NCBI RefSeq assembly: GCF_963678635.1
Contig: NC_087071.1
Coordinates: 17,421,613 to 17,485,612 of the forward strand
Direction: 5' to 3'
DNA: 64,000 nucleotides
Source: Symsagittifera roscoffensis
Taxonomy: Eukaryota > Xenacoelomorpha > Acoela > Convolutidae
The first letter of the stretch is position 1; every line of letters begins with the position of its first letter. The position numbers and the translations under genes are program-made. The notes below the pieces were generated by a model that worked only from the letters and a program-made list of their open reading frames with translations, searched no databases and was not told the origin of the DNA. Positions 25,855-36,433 of the stretch are shown in pieces.

Positions 25855-27938
25855 CCCATACACTGGCGCACATGGACGACTACCTTATGACGTTCACGAT
25901 AAACACTGGATACCACAAATTGGAATAAATAGTCCTTCACACTGCAAAGCAGATACAAAAAATAAAGGATACCAGTAACTAATGTTTTTCGATTGGAAAA
26001 TACAACTTGAAAAAATATAAATCACCCAAGATTTAAAAGATAACACAATGTTCTATCAAGGAATTAGATTAGCTTGTAAAAACGATCAAGGCTATTGTGA
26101 TCCTACGACAAGGACACAAGCAACAACTGTTTGGTTTCACGAAGTTACTTGTGCAACATTTCAAGTAGCAAAAGTACAAGCTCGCATGATAAAATTTCAT
26201 GAAAAAAATTTTATCGAATCCATCCCATTTGAACAAGTAAACCCATCTGAAAAGAAGAAGCACTAAATTCAGAAATATTCATAATATAGAAAATAAACTG
26301 ACACGTTTTCAAATATATCACGAAACCGAATTTGCATGTAAATACAAAAACCCACTCTACAAAACACAATACTCCGAAATACTTGTCGAATACGACGAAG
26401 GTCTCAACATGACCACTGAAAAAATAAAACTTGACCCCTATGCAACACATCACCCCATAAACGAAGATACATCATACATCCCAGTGAACCTACACAAAAG
26501 CACAGGAAATCCTGGTGGAAAACTAGAACCATACGACAGTAAAAGCAAACGTTTACTAGAACTATCACTAATGATTAATACCTACTTTGGCGCAATACAT
26601 TATGACTTTCACTTAGATATGAAATTAGATTACACAATTAGTAGAGTTTTTCAAGAAATGTCACTTTCTGAATTAGAAACACTCCATCAACTATGCGAAT
26701 TAGGAAGAACACAAATTCTACAATCACTCGCATTAGTAGTACTAAAAATACCTTACGCAGGATATTTATTATCCGGAAATAGATCAAATTTCCTTGACTA
26801 AGAAGGAAACATTTTATGGTTTTATACTTGTACCAAAAAAGTATCACCACTATATGTTTTTGAAGATAAACGTTCTTTCAAAAGAATCCCCATATTCTAC
26901 AAAAATAAAGTACATTTTGTTGATACGCTTTCGAGACGAACATATTTTTGGGATACCGCAGTACCATGTGGATCAGAAAATAGCCACAATGTCGTACAAT
27001 TAAACCCTGACGAAGAAAAATACTACCTAATTACACCATACCCTACACTTTTGCAGCCACTAAAAAAGTTTTCACCAGAAAGTATTCGAGCTATTGCTCG
27101 CAACCCAAATATCGATTTACAATCAATCGGTAATTATTCTAAATCCGAAATACAACATCACATTAGAACACAACAGTTTCAAGAACTACTAACACAAATG
27201 GACACAATACAACGACAATCAATAGACCAAAATTTAAGAAATTTTGCAGAAACCGCAGGATTTTCAGACGTGTATACACAGAACTATAGCGGATATTTTA
27301 GAGACATCAAAGATTACATATATTTAAACGGTGAAAAATATAGACCACAAGATATTTCACACATAAAAAATTTCAGTTTTGTGACTTTAAAGAACAAAAT
27401 TCTCGCCTTTCTAGGATGGCCGTATTACATCTTAGAAAGATTGACTATCTTATACGCTATGTTTATCTTTTTTGGATTTCTTTTCTCACTATTAAAAGGA
27501 ATCTATAAAACATGTGGAATACACACACAAGTAAACCGACAAGCAAGCGTAGCACGCATATTATTTTCAGGATTTTTTGGAATATTTTCAACATCAATAA
27601 ACAAAATATTTTTAGTTGCACAAATCAAAGAGTAAAATACAAAACTATCCACAAGACCAAACATAATTGACGAAGAACATAGTTATACAAATACAACACC
27701 TACGGCACCACATTTACCAACCTTACCTCAAAACCATCCATTATCATTAGTTTCCCAAAATTTTTGAAATCTAGCAATCACCAACCCTCCCAATTTCAGA
27801 CCAAATACAGTACAGAGCACCATTCAACATATAGTAACGCAACTTTCACAAAATGACATTACCTATGAACAAATTATTGAACAACCCCATACCACCACTT
27901 TTCAGTCTCAAAAAAATCATTTTTTTAGCCCACAAGGA
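25855..27938 (+). pseudogene. env C-terminal part, unit R5
   Basis: Family-wide TAA codons occur near the start. The middle frame 26409-26801 is open (DPYATHHPINEDTSYIPVNL, a conserved ectodomain stretch) and ends at a TAA shared with R6 (NFLD*). The frame 27051-27635 carries the anchor but stops at the end of the second hydrophobic stretch. The ATGA overlap is lost because the ORF602 start is mutated here. Confidence 0.75.
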
Positions 27939-29573
27939 GCAGACAAATTGGATCCCTCCATCGCTCAAACTCCCACCCAGCCAACCTCCAAACTCAATTC
28001 CCCATTATCCCACTTTTTGCTTTTCCGCCTACCGATTTACCAGTTATTAATGTACCATCAAGCACGAATTCTGATACTAACTCAGACATCTCAGTTTTTC
28101 ACACCATCTCACAATTTAATAACTCCGATGTAAAAACTCCCGATGACTTCGCAGATAATTTTCTAACCCTACAACAACAATTAACATACCCCCACACTCA
28201 CACTGTTCACCAACTATCGTCAACAGTAACATCATCATATCCACCAACACCTACACCACTTTCAGACTATACCCCATCAGTAGCTCAATCATCCACATCA
28301 ACAGAAACTTCCACTAGCACTAACCGAGCTTATCGAACGTCTAAGAGAAAGTTTCCAAATCACCCATTCCCATCCAAACCCGGAACCGCCAGAGAATATA
28401 TTAACCATCCAGATCACACGAATACACCAAAATATCTTCAAGTAACCCTACCCTTATTTCCACAATACACCTTAAATAGTTCCAACACTAAGCCTGAACC
28501 ACAAAATTTTGTTGATGAGCATGTTTTAATACCCACCCTTCATTGGACCGCCTACTATAACTATACTAAACCTCTTTCTCTACATAACACCACATTAGAC
28601 ATTGAAAGAAACAAAAATGAAATGTATAGCCTAACCACTTCACTAACACCCCGACAATTTACGTATGTAGGATATAAGAAATTATTAAAAACGTTCACCA
28701 CACCACGAGCTAACGATTACTCAATTGAATATTACGATCATAACATCATTCGACCTAACAAAGATCAATTCTTAGACGAAGACCGTTTTGCAAACCCACA
28801 ACTAACAGAAAATTTTTTCATCAAAACCCCCTATATATTCACACTTAATATTTTTGATAAAAGCATGATCACATAATTTCAGAAGAACTAGTCGACATAC
28901 AGCATATGAAACTTCTTACGATAATTTTCAATTATTTTCACTAACCTTTCGTTTTCTTCCACCACAAGAACGTGATTTGCACTGTTCCCACGATATCATG
29001 TTGCGAACTAAACAAACGCACACCTACACATATTACCGTTTTATACAAAATCATTTTGATCTACACACACCATCACGACAACCCCACCACCGTTTTCAGT
29101 TTAACCCTTCATTGGACTCCGTCATATTTAGAGTGGTCTTAGGATACCACTCTAAATATACATCACCATTTTTTCTCAATTTTACATGTTGCATTAAAAC
29201 TACTAACCTCCAAGGCATTCTCGGCAACTATGACCCAGTCACACAAATGTATACATTCTGTCCCCTCACTAAGACCTTCAACGACGAAGAATCCCGACCC
29301 TTCATAACCCCGCATGAATTCATCCAACCTATCGAAAATCCTATATTAGAATTCATTCATAACACTAAATACCATCATAAAATTTACAATCTAATCCAGA
29401 ACACACCTCATGAATTTGCAGTAGGCACCGAAGAACTAAACACCATCAAAGCACTTCAATTGCTTTGGCCACTGCTGCAAACTAAAAATGTCATGCGCAT
29501 ACTAGCCAAATTATTAACGACATCAGAACTGATTCACGACATCTTTCCACACGGCTTTTTCCCAGATGATTAG
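27935..29573 (+). pseudogene. ORF602 copy, unit R5 (start codon lost)
   Basis: The ATG is replaced by AGG at 27935-27937, but the frame is otherwise open through the GYKK tyrosine codon that is a stop in R1-R4, up to the KSMIT* frameshift at 28876. The C-terminal frame 28977-29573 includes a 14-codon in-frame insertion. Loss of the start shows the unit is not maintained for expression. Confidence 0.75.
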
Positions 29574-29711
29574 GTAAATTAAATTCAAAGTATTCAAAAC
29601 TAACTAATTCAAAATAGTACTAACCTTTTTTTATCATTGTTTAATTTATTTTTTTAGGCTTCATACCACAATCACCAACAAAAAGTAAAAATCGAACAAA
29701 AAACAAAAATT

Positions 29712-31795
29712 CCCATACAACGGCGCACATGGACGACTACTTTATGACGTTCACGATAAACACTGGATACCACAAATTGGAATAAGTAATCCTTCACACT
29801 GCAAAGCAGATACAAAAAATAAAGGATACCAGTAAATAATGTTTTTCGATTGGAAAATACAACTTGAAAAAATATAAATCACCCAAGATTTAAAAGATAA
29901 CACAATGTTCTATCCAGGAATTAGATTACCTTGTAAAAACGATCAAGGCTTTTGTGATCCTACGACAAGGACACAAGCAACAACTGTTTGGTTTCCCGAA
30001 GATACTTGTACAACATTTCAAGTAGCAAAAGTACACGCTCGCATGATAAAATTTCATGAAAAATATTTTATCGAATCCATCCCATTTGAACAAGTAAACC
30101 CATCTAAAAAGAAGAAGCACTAAATTCAGAAATTTTCATAATATAGAAAATAAACTGACACGTTTTCAAATATATCACGAAACCGAATTTGCATGTAAAT
30201 ACAAAAACCCACTCTACAAAACACAATACTCCGAAATACTTGTCGAATACGACGAAGGTCTCGACATGACCACTGAAAAAATAAAACTTGACCCCTATGC
30301 AACACATCACCCTATAAACGAAGATACATCATACATCCCAGTGAACCTCCACAAAAGCGCAGGAAATCCTGGTGGAAAACTAGAACCATACGACAGTAAA
30401 AGCAAACGTTTACAAGAACTATCACTAATGAATAATACCTACTTTGGCGCAATACATTATGACTTTCACTTAGATATGAAACTAGACTACACAATTAGTA
30501 GAATTTTTCAAGAAATGTCACTTTCTGAATTAGAAACACTCCATCAACTATGCGAATTAGGAAGAACACAAATTCTACAATCACTCGCATTAGTAGTACT
30601 AAAAATACCTTACGCAGGATATTTATTATCCGGAAATAGATCAAATTTCCTTGACTAAGAAGGAAACATTTTATGGTTTTATACTTGTACCAAAAAAGTA
30701 TCACCACTATATGTTTTTGAAGATAAACGTTCTTTCAAAAGAATCCCCATATTCTACAAAAATAAAGTACATTTTGTTGATACGCTTTCGAGACGAACAT
30801 ATTTTTGGGATACCGCAGTACCATGTGGATCAGAAAATAGCCACAATGTCGTACAATTAAACCCTGACGAAGAAAAATACTACCTAATTACACCATAAGC
30901 TACACTTTTGCAGCCACTAAAAAAGTTTTCACCAAAAAGTATTCGAGCTATTGCTCGCAACCCAAATATCGATTAACAGTAAATCGGTAAATATTCTAAA
31001 TCCGAAATATAACATCACATTAGAACACAACATTTTCAAGAACTACTATTTCAAATGGACACAATACAACGACAATCAATAGACCAAAATTTAAGAAAAC
31101 TTGCAGAAACCGCAGGATTTTCAGACGTGTATACACACGACTATAGCGGATATTTTAGAGACATCAAAGATTACATATATTTAAACGGTGAAAAATATAG
31201 ACCACAAGATATTTCACACATAAAAAATTTCAGTTTTGTGACTTTAAAGAACGAAATTCTCGCCTTTTTAGGATGGCCGTATTACATCTTAGAAAGATTG
31301 ACTATCTTATACGCTATGTTTAACTTTATTGGATTTCTTTTCTCACTACTAAAAGGAATCTATAAAACATGTGGAATACACACACAAGTAAACCGATCAG
31401 CAAGCGTAGCACGCATATTCTTTTCAGGATTTTTTGGAATATTTTCAACATCAATAAACAAAATATTTTTAGATGCACAAATCAAAGAGTATAATACAAA
31501 ACTATCCACAAGAACAAACATAAATGACGAAGAAAATAGTAATACAAATACAACACCTACGGCACCACATTTACCAACCCTACCTCAAAACCATCCATTA
31601 TCATTAGTTTCCCAAAATTTTTGAACTCTAGCAATCACCAACCCTCCCAATTTCAGACCAAATACAGTACAGAGCACCATTCAACATATAGTAACGCAAC
31701 TTTCACAAAATGACAATACATATGAACAAATTATTGAACAACCCCATTCCACCACTTTTCAGTCTCAAAAAAATCATTTTTTTAGCCCACAATGA
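29712..31795 (+). pseudogene. env C-terminal part, unit R6
   Basis: Same lesions as R5 in the ectodomain (NFLD* at 30658), plus a TAA near 30899 and a TAA near 30974. The anchor and tail frame (31055-31624) is open through the hydrophobic segment beginning LYAMFNFIGFLFSLL, ending shortly before the env stop that overlaps ORF602. Confidence 0.75.
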
Positions 31796-33398
31796 GCAGA
31801 CAAATTGGATCCCTCCATCGCTCAAACTCCCACCCAGCCAACCTCCAAACTCAATTCCCCATTATCCCACTTTTTGCTTTTCCGCCTACCGATTTACCAG
31901 TTATTAGTGTACCATCAAGCACGAATTCTGATACTAACTCAGACATCTCAGTTTTTCACACCATCTCACAATTTAATAACTCCGATGTAAAAACTCCCGA
32001 TGACTTCGCAGATAATTTTATAACACTACAACAACAATTAACATACCCCCACACTCACACTGTTCACCAACTATCATCAACAGTAACATCATCAAATCCA
32101 CCAACACCTACACTACTTTCAGACTATACCCCATCATTAGCTCAATCATCCACATCAACAGAAACTTCCACTAGCACTAACCGAGTTTATCGAACGTTTA
32201 AGCGAAAGTTTCCAAATCACCCATTCCCATCCAAACCCAGAACCGCCAGAGAACACATTAACCATCCAGATCACACGAATACACCAAAATATCTTCAAGT
32301 AACCCTACCCTTATTTCCACATTACACCTTAAATAGTTCCAACACTAAGCCTGAACCACAAAATTTTGTTGATGAGCATGTTTTAATACCCACCCTTCAT
32401 TGGACCGCCTATTATAACTATACTAAAACTCTTTCTCTACCACTACATAACACCACATTAGACATTGAAAGAAACGAAAATGAAATGTATAGCCTAACCA
32501 CTTCACTAACACCCCGACAATTTACGTATAAAGGATATAAGAAATTAATCAAAACGTTCACCACAACCCGAGCTAACGATTACTCAATTGAATATTACGA
32601 TCTTAACATCATTCGACCTAACCAAGATCAATTTTTAGATGAAGGCTGTTTTGCAAACCAACAACTAACAGAAAATTTTTTCTTCAAAACCCCCTATATA
32701 TTCACACTTAATATTTTTGATAAAAGCATGATCACATAATTTCAGAAGAACTAGTCGACATACAGGAAACTTTTTACGATAAATTTCAATTATTTTTACT
32801 AACCTTTCATTTTCTTTCACCACAAGAACGTGATTTGCACTGTTCGCACGATATCATATTGCGAACTAAACAAACGCACACCTACACATATTACCGTTTT
32901 ATACAAAATCATTTTGATCTACACACACCATCACGACAACCCCACCACCGTTTTCAGTTTATTAACTCTTGATATACATCACCATTTTTTCTCAATTTTA
33001 CATGTTGCATTAAAACTACTAACCTCCAAGGCATTCTCTGCAACTATGACCCAGTCACACAATTGTATATATTCTGTCCCCTCACTAAGACATTCAACGA
33101 CGAAGAATCTCGACCCTTCATAATCCCGCATGAATTCATCCAACCTATCGAAACACCTATATTAGAATTCTTTCATAACACTAAATACAATCATAAAATT
33201 TACAATCTAATCCAGAACACACCTCATGAATTTGCAATAGGCACCAAAGAACTAAACACCATCAAAGCACTTCAACTGCTTTGGCCACTGCTGCAAACTA
33301 AAAATGTCATACGCATACTAGCCAAATTATTAACGACATCAGACCTGATTCACGACATCTTTCCACACGGTTTTTTCCCAGATGATTCGGTAAATTAA
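31792..33398 (+). pseudogene. ORF602 copy, unit R6 (longest open copy in the array)
   Basis: The frame is open from the ATG for 315 codons (to 32739), through the GYKK region, until the KSMIT* frameshift common to R2-R6. The C-terminal block (33063-33398) is open, but the normal stop TAG has become TCG, so an unspliced message would read into the intron and stop at 33396-33398. Further small changes (KGYKK, EGCFANQQ) are private. Confidence 0.75.
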
Positions 33399-33473
33399 AT
33401 TCAAAGTACTTAAAACTAACTAATTCAAAATAGTACTAACCATTTTTTATCAATGTTTAAATTATTCTTTTAG
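33390..33473 (+). other. spliceosomal-type intron directly after ORF602 (R6)
   Basis: GTAAAT donor immediately after the last ORF602 codon, TACTAAC branch site at 33434-33440, and a pyrimidine-rich TTCTTTTAG acceptor give an 84-bp intron. The same intron is present after every ORF602 copy (for example 14336 onward in R1) and in the minus-strand element, where the donor is CAG|GTAAGT. Confidence 0.7.
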
Positions 33474-34453
33474 GCTTCATACCACAATCACCTACAAAAA
33501 ACAAAAAACAAACAAAAAATAAAAACTCGTTGATTTATAATAGTTTTCTTAAAACTTTAGCACTAAGTGATGTAGTAAAATTCATAACCAAAGTAGTAAA
33601 TTAATCTATAAATTATTTCCCCCAAAGTAGTAAAATCAAATCCGATGAAAATTTCTTATTTAAAGTTTTCCAAAAGCAGTAAATTTCAGATCCTTAGCAA
33701 TAGATTTATAAAAAAGAGAAAACAGTACAAACGTTTTCTATCTTTTCATTCACTCGCACAAGAGTTTGATCCAAACTCGCACAGCTCGCCCACGAAGAAT
33801 TGTTTAAAATAATGATTTCAAGTTTTAAGTTTTCACTAAAAACAAGTCAAACAAGCGATAACAAGTTTCCAACTTTTCTTTAACCCGGTTGGAAAGGAAT
33901 TATGTACTAAACCAAACTAACCAATGCAGCCCACTAAACACCATAAATCATAAAATAACAGCATGACTAAGAAAAGAAAACCCACGCTACCGAAACCGGA
34001 TTAAACCAGCTTAAAACTGGATAATTTATTCTTTTGAAGACTATTATAAAGTCTAAGAAAGAAATAATAAAACACAAAAAAGTCGCAAGACAAACCCAAA
34101 TCAAAAAACATTCGATTTTTGAAAAAAGGACACAACCAGAGAAACATAAGGAAAAACAAGAAAAACACAAACTAAAATATTAACTCAAAGCAGGACCTCT
34201 CGAAGAAACAGCATGAAATCATACTCCCACTCCTGGCCGAACCCACCAAAGAGGACGTCCTGAGCAGTCTCTTTAGCCGGCCTAACCCACCGTGTTATAC
34301 CCACGCTTTGTGACCACATCACAATTTTTAATAAGAGGTACTCAAGGGTGAGTAACTCTTCAAAATAACTGAACTAAAATAAAAAGCTTTTGCGAAAACA
34401 AATTATCAATTCATAACTAAAAAATCAAAATAACCAAATTTCATAAATCATAA
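33474..34453 (+). other. long 3' tail of giant element, copy 1
   Basis: About 1 kb of mostly non-coding sequence, matched in inverse orientation by 35393-36352. It contains a repeated motif GYAGTAAAWTT (starts near 33571, 33593, 33627, 33676), a strongly conserved block around 33740-33790 (CTCGCACAGCTCGCCCACGA), a lysine-rich short frame around 34020-34180, and a tRNA-like segment on the opposite strand near 34228-34305. Conservation between two otherwise diverged copies suggests function in the element's RNA. Confidence 0.6.
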
Positions 34454-34957
34454 TATGCAGTATATAGATCAGTCACAATTACCAAGACGAGCATCCAAAG
34501 ACTAGATGATCGCATCACACTCGACCTACAGAATGGCCAAACAAAACCGACATGCCGCTCACAATCACAACTCAAAGGATTTAAAGTACGACTTGACTTC
34601 GTAGAAAAGGACTTCATTGAACCAGACCAATGACCACCTCGATGCTCAAGTATATATACTGATCCGAGTTACAAGGCATTCCCTCCAAACACGATCTTCA
34701 CGCCATTCCCAGACGAGAGTGAACACAGACAGTTCTCTACTAAGACAGAACAACCTGACATAGCAAACCATTTTGAAATCGGATTGATTTCATTGGGGAT
34801 TACAGTTATTGTCGGACGCCAAGCTAACAAGTTCATGTCCATAATTTCAGCGTCCTGGAACGTTCTTCTTCAGGAAGAACCAGATAAGAAAATGATTTTC
34901 GCCAAATACCAACGATCATCATCCATCTTTCAATTACAGAAGAAAGATAAAAACTAA
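34454..34957 (+). pseudogene. unrecognised ORF just before the 3' LTR
   Basis: A frame of 168 codons is interrupted only by one TGA (34631-34633) and ends with TAA 24 bp before the LTR. It has no early ATG but is preceded by a plausible acceptor (ATATGCAG ending at 34460), so it may be a 3' exon. Base composition is less AT-rich than its surroundings. The translation has mixed, protein-like composition, for example SIQRLDDRITLDLQNGQ, VRLDFVEKDFIEP and SIYTDPSYKAFPPNTIFTPF. It resembles no family I know. It could be an accessory gene or a captured host exon. The minus-strand copy is truncated before this point, so conservation cannot be tested in this window. Confidence 0.45.
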
Positions 34958-34980
34958 AAACTCTGTAAGCCCCGGATGGA

Positions 34981-35392
34981 TGGAACCTGATCTAAACTAA
35001 ATTTTATTATTGGATATAAATTAGATATTTTATCACTATAAAATATTTAATATTAACCAATCATGATCCATCTAACTAACAACCCTTTTATTTGTAAGTG
35101 CTGAAACTACTTGTAATTTCAGGACCAGAGAGATTTGATTTTAACTTAGAAATTAGTTACCTCTCCAAGAGAACTTCAGCAATCGCAATAAGCCAGTATT
35201 TTCTAGATCTATTGAGCCTAGCAGAGAGTAGTTAAACACCCTGAGATTAGTAGATATAAAAATAAGATTAGGATCGGTATTAGACTAAGAAGTTGCACGA
35301 ATCTATCCGGCCGAAAATAAGATAGCGTGACGAGCAGACGGTGTACCGTATCTCAAATTACTCTATGAACTAACCACATCGCTCATAACTCA
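34981..35392 (+). repeat. 3' LTR of giant element copy 1
   Basis: 412 bp starting TGGAACCTGATC and ending CATAACTCA, i.e. TG...CA. It is about 90% identical by eye to the reverse complement of 52728-53137, the 5' LTR of the minus-strand copy; both are in the correct orientation relative to their own genes. A purine-rich AGAAGAAAGATAAAAA stretch lies 25-40 bp upstream; no canonical polypurine tract abuts it. Immediately after the LTR the sequence is the tail of the other copy. Confidence 0.85.
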
Positions 35393-36352
35393 GGGTGAAA
35401 AATTGCATGGAAATGATTTTGGTTAGTTGTTTTCACAAAAGCATTTGTTTTAGTTCGGTTATTTTGAAGAGTTACTCACCCTTGAGTACCTCTTATTAAA
35501 ATAGAAGTGTGGTCACAAAGCGTGGATGTAGCGCGGTGGGTTAGGCCGGCTATAGAGCATGCTCAGGACGTCCTCTCTGGTGGGTTAGGCCAGGAGTGGG
35601 AGTATGATTTCATGCTATTTCTTCGAGAGGTCCTGCTTTGAGTTCATATTTATGTTTGTGTTTTTCTTGTTTTTCCTTATGTTTCTCTGGTTGTGTCCTT
35701 TTTTCAAAAATCAAATGTTTTTTGATTTGGGTTTGTCTTTCGATTTTTTTGTGTTTTATTATTTCTTTCTTAGACTTTATAATAGTCTTCAAAAGAATAA
35801 ATTATCCAGTTTTAAACTGGGTTAATCCGGTTTGGGTACCGTTGGTTTTCTTTTCTTAGTCATGCTGTTATTTTATGATTTGTGGTGTTTAGTAAGCTGC
35901 GTTGGTTAGTTTTGTTTAGGATATAATTCCTTTCCAACCGGGTTAAAGGAAAGATTGAAACTTGTTATCGCGTGTTAGAGTTGTTGAGTGTGAAAGCTTG
36001 AAACTGAAATTCATTATTTAAACAATTCTTCGTGGGCGAGCTGTGCGAGTTTGGATAGAATTCTTGTGCGAGTGAATGGAAATATCAAAAGGTTAGTACT
36101 GCATTTTCGTTTTATCAATTTACTACATAGAATTTTAATTTTACTGCTGGTTTTGGGAAAAAATTAAATTACAAATTTTCATTTTTTATGAAATTTACTG
36201 CTTTTGGGGAAACAATTTATAAATCAATTTACTACATTTGCTATAAATTTTATCAGTTTATTTTGTGGGAAATATTAGTGAAGTGAAGAATTTTAACAAA
36301 ATTATTTTTTATTTTGCTTTTTTGTTTCTTCAGATGATTCTGGTATGAAGAT
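35393..36352 (-). other. long 3' tail of copy 2
   Basis: Homologous to 33474-34400 in opposite orientation. It has the repeated motif GYAGTAAAWTT (seen on the plus strand as AATTTACTAC at 36119 and 36228 and AATTTTACTGC-like sites near 36140 and 36191), the CTCGCACAGCTCGCCCACGA block (36030-36060), and a lysine-rich frame at 35792-35610 (60 codons, KHKEKQEKHKHKYELKAG) that is nearly identical in copy 1 until a stop there. Whether that frame is translated is uncertain because no ATG opens it convincingly. Confidence 0.6.
35513..35610 (+). ncRNA. tRNA-like (SINE-type) module inside the tail
   Basis: The plus strand reads TAGCGCGGTGGG (35529-35540), a good Pol III A-box/D-arm match. About 42 bp downstream is CTGG-TGGGTTAGG-CCAG, a T-arm-like stem with B-box resemblance. 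In copy 1 the second element reads GGTTCGGCC (reverse complement of the 34232-34247 region), closer to a canonical B box. It could be a tRNA-derived SINE fixed in the element, or a transcribed antisense RNA. No full cloverleaf is evident. Confidence 0.3.
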
Positions 36353-36430
36353 CTAAATGAAACATGAGTAAAGAATGGTTAGTATTTATTTCAAATTTAT
36401 TAGTGAAGAATATGTATAAATTATACTTAC
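36353..36430 (-). other. spliceosomal intron after ORF602 stop codon
   Basis: 78 bp on the minus strand with CAG|GTAAGT donor four bases after the ORF602 stop, a TACTAAC branch site, and an ATTTAG acceptor. Position and signals match the intron in all six units of copy 1 although the sequence between has diverged, so splicing signals are conserved. Confidence 0.75.
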
Positions 36431-36433
36431 CTG

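Larger units (their letters stand above)
25855..29711 (+). repeat. tandem unit R5
   Basis: Fifth unit, 3857 bp, the longest, because of a 42-bp net insertion containing a perfect 14-bp inverted repeat at 29105-29148. Its ORF602 lacks the TAA shared by R1-R4, so it and R6 represent the older sequence state. Confidence 0.9.
29712..33528 (+). repeat. tandem unit R6 (last, joins unique tail)
   Basis: Sixth unit, about 3816 bp. Its 3' end continues into the unique long tail rather than another CCCATACAACGG marker, so it holds the original right junction of the array. Together the six units span about 22.7 kb. Confidence 0.9.
7590..35392 (+). mobile_element. giant Ty3/gypsy-like element, copy 1 (5'-truncated, env region amplified)
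   Basis: Similarity to the minus-strand copy (35393-53137) begins abruptly near 7590 inside the integrase gene, so LTR, gag, protease, RT and most of integrase are missing at the 5' side. Order retained: integrase C-terminus, conserved spacer, micro-ORF, Pro-rich ORF, env N-terminus, six tandem units of env C-part + ORF602 + tail start, long tail, unrecognised ORF, 3' LTR. Reading frames carry many stops and frameshifts, several common to all six units, so the copy is dead. Its 3' LTR end abuts the tail of the minus-strand copy at 35392/35393. Confidence 0.85.

Noticed and set aside
10841-33528. Array considered as a family of six functional tandem host genes
   Set aside because: Units share stops and frameshifts and are colinear with env-ORF602 of the single-copy retroelement.
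35604-35859. Hydrophobic plus-strand frames rich in Phe/Cys
   Set aside because: They are antisense shadows of the lysine-rich tail frame and the conserved tail.
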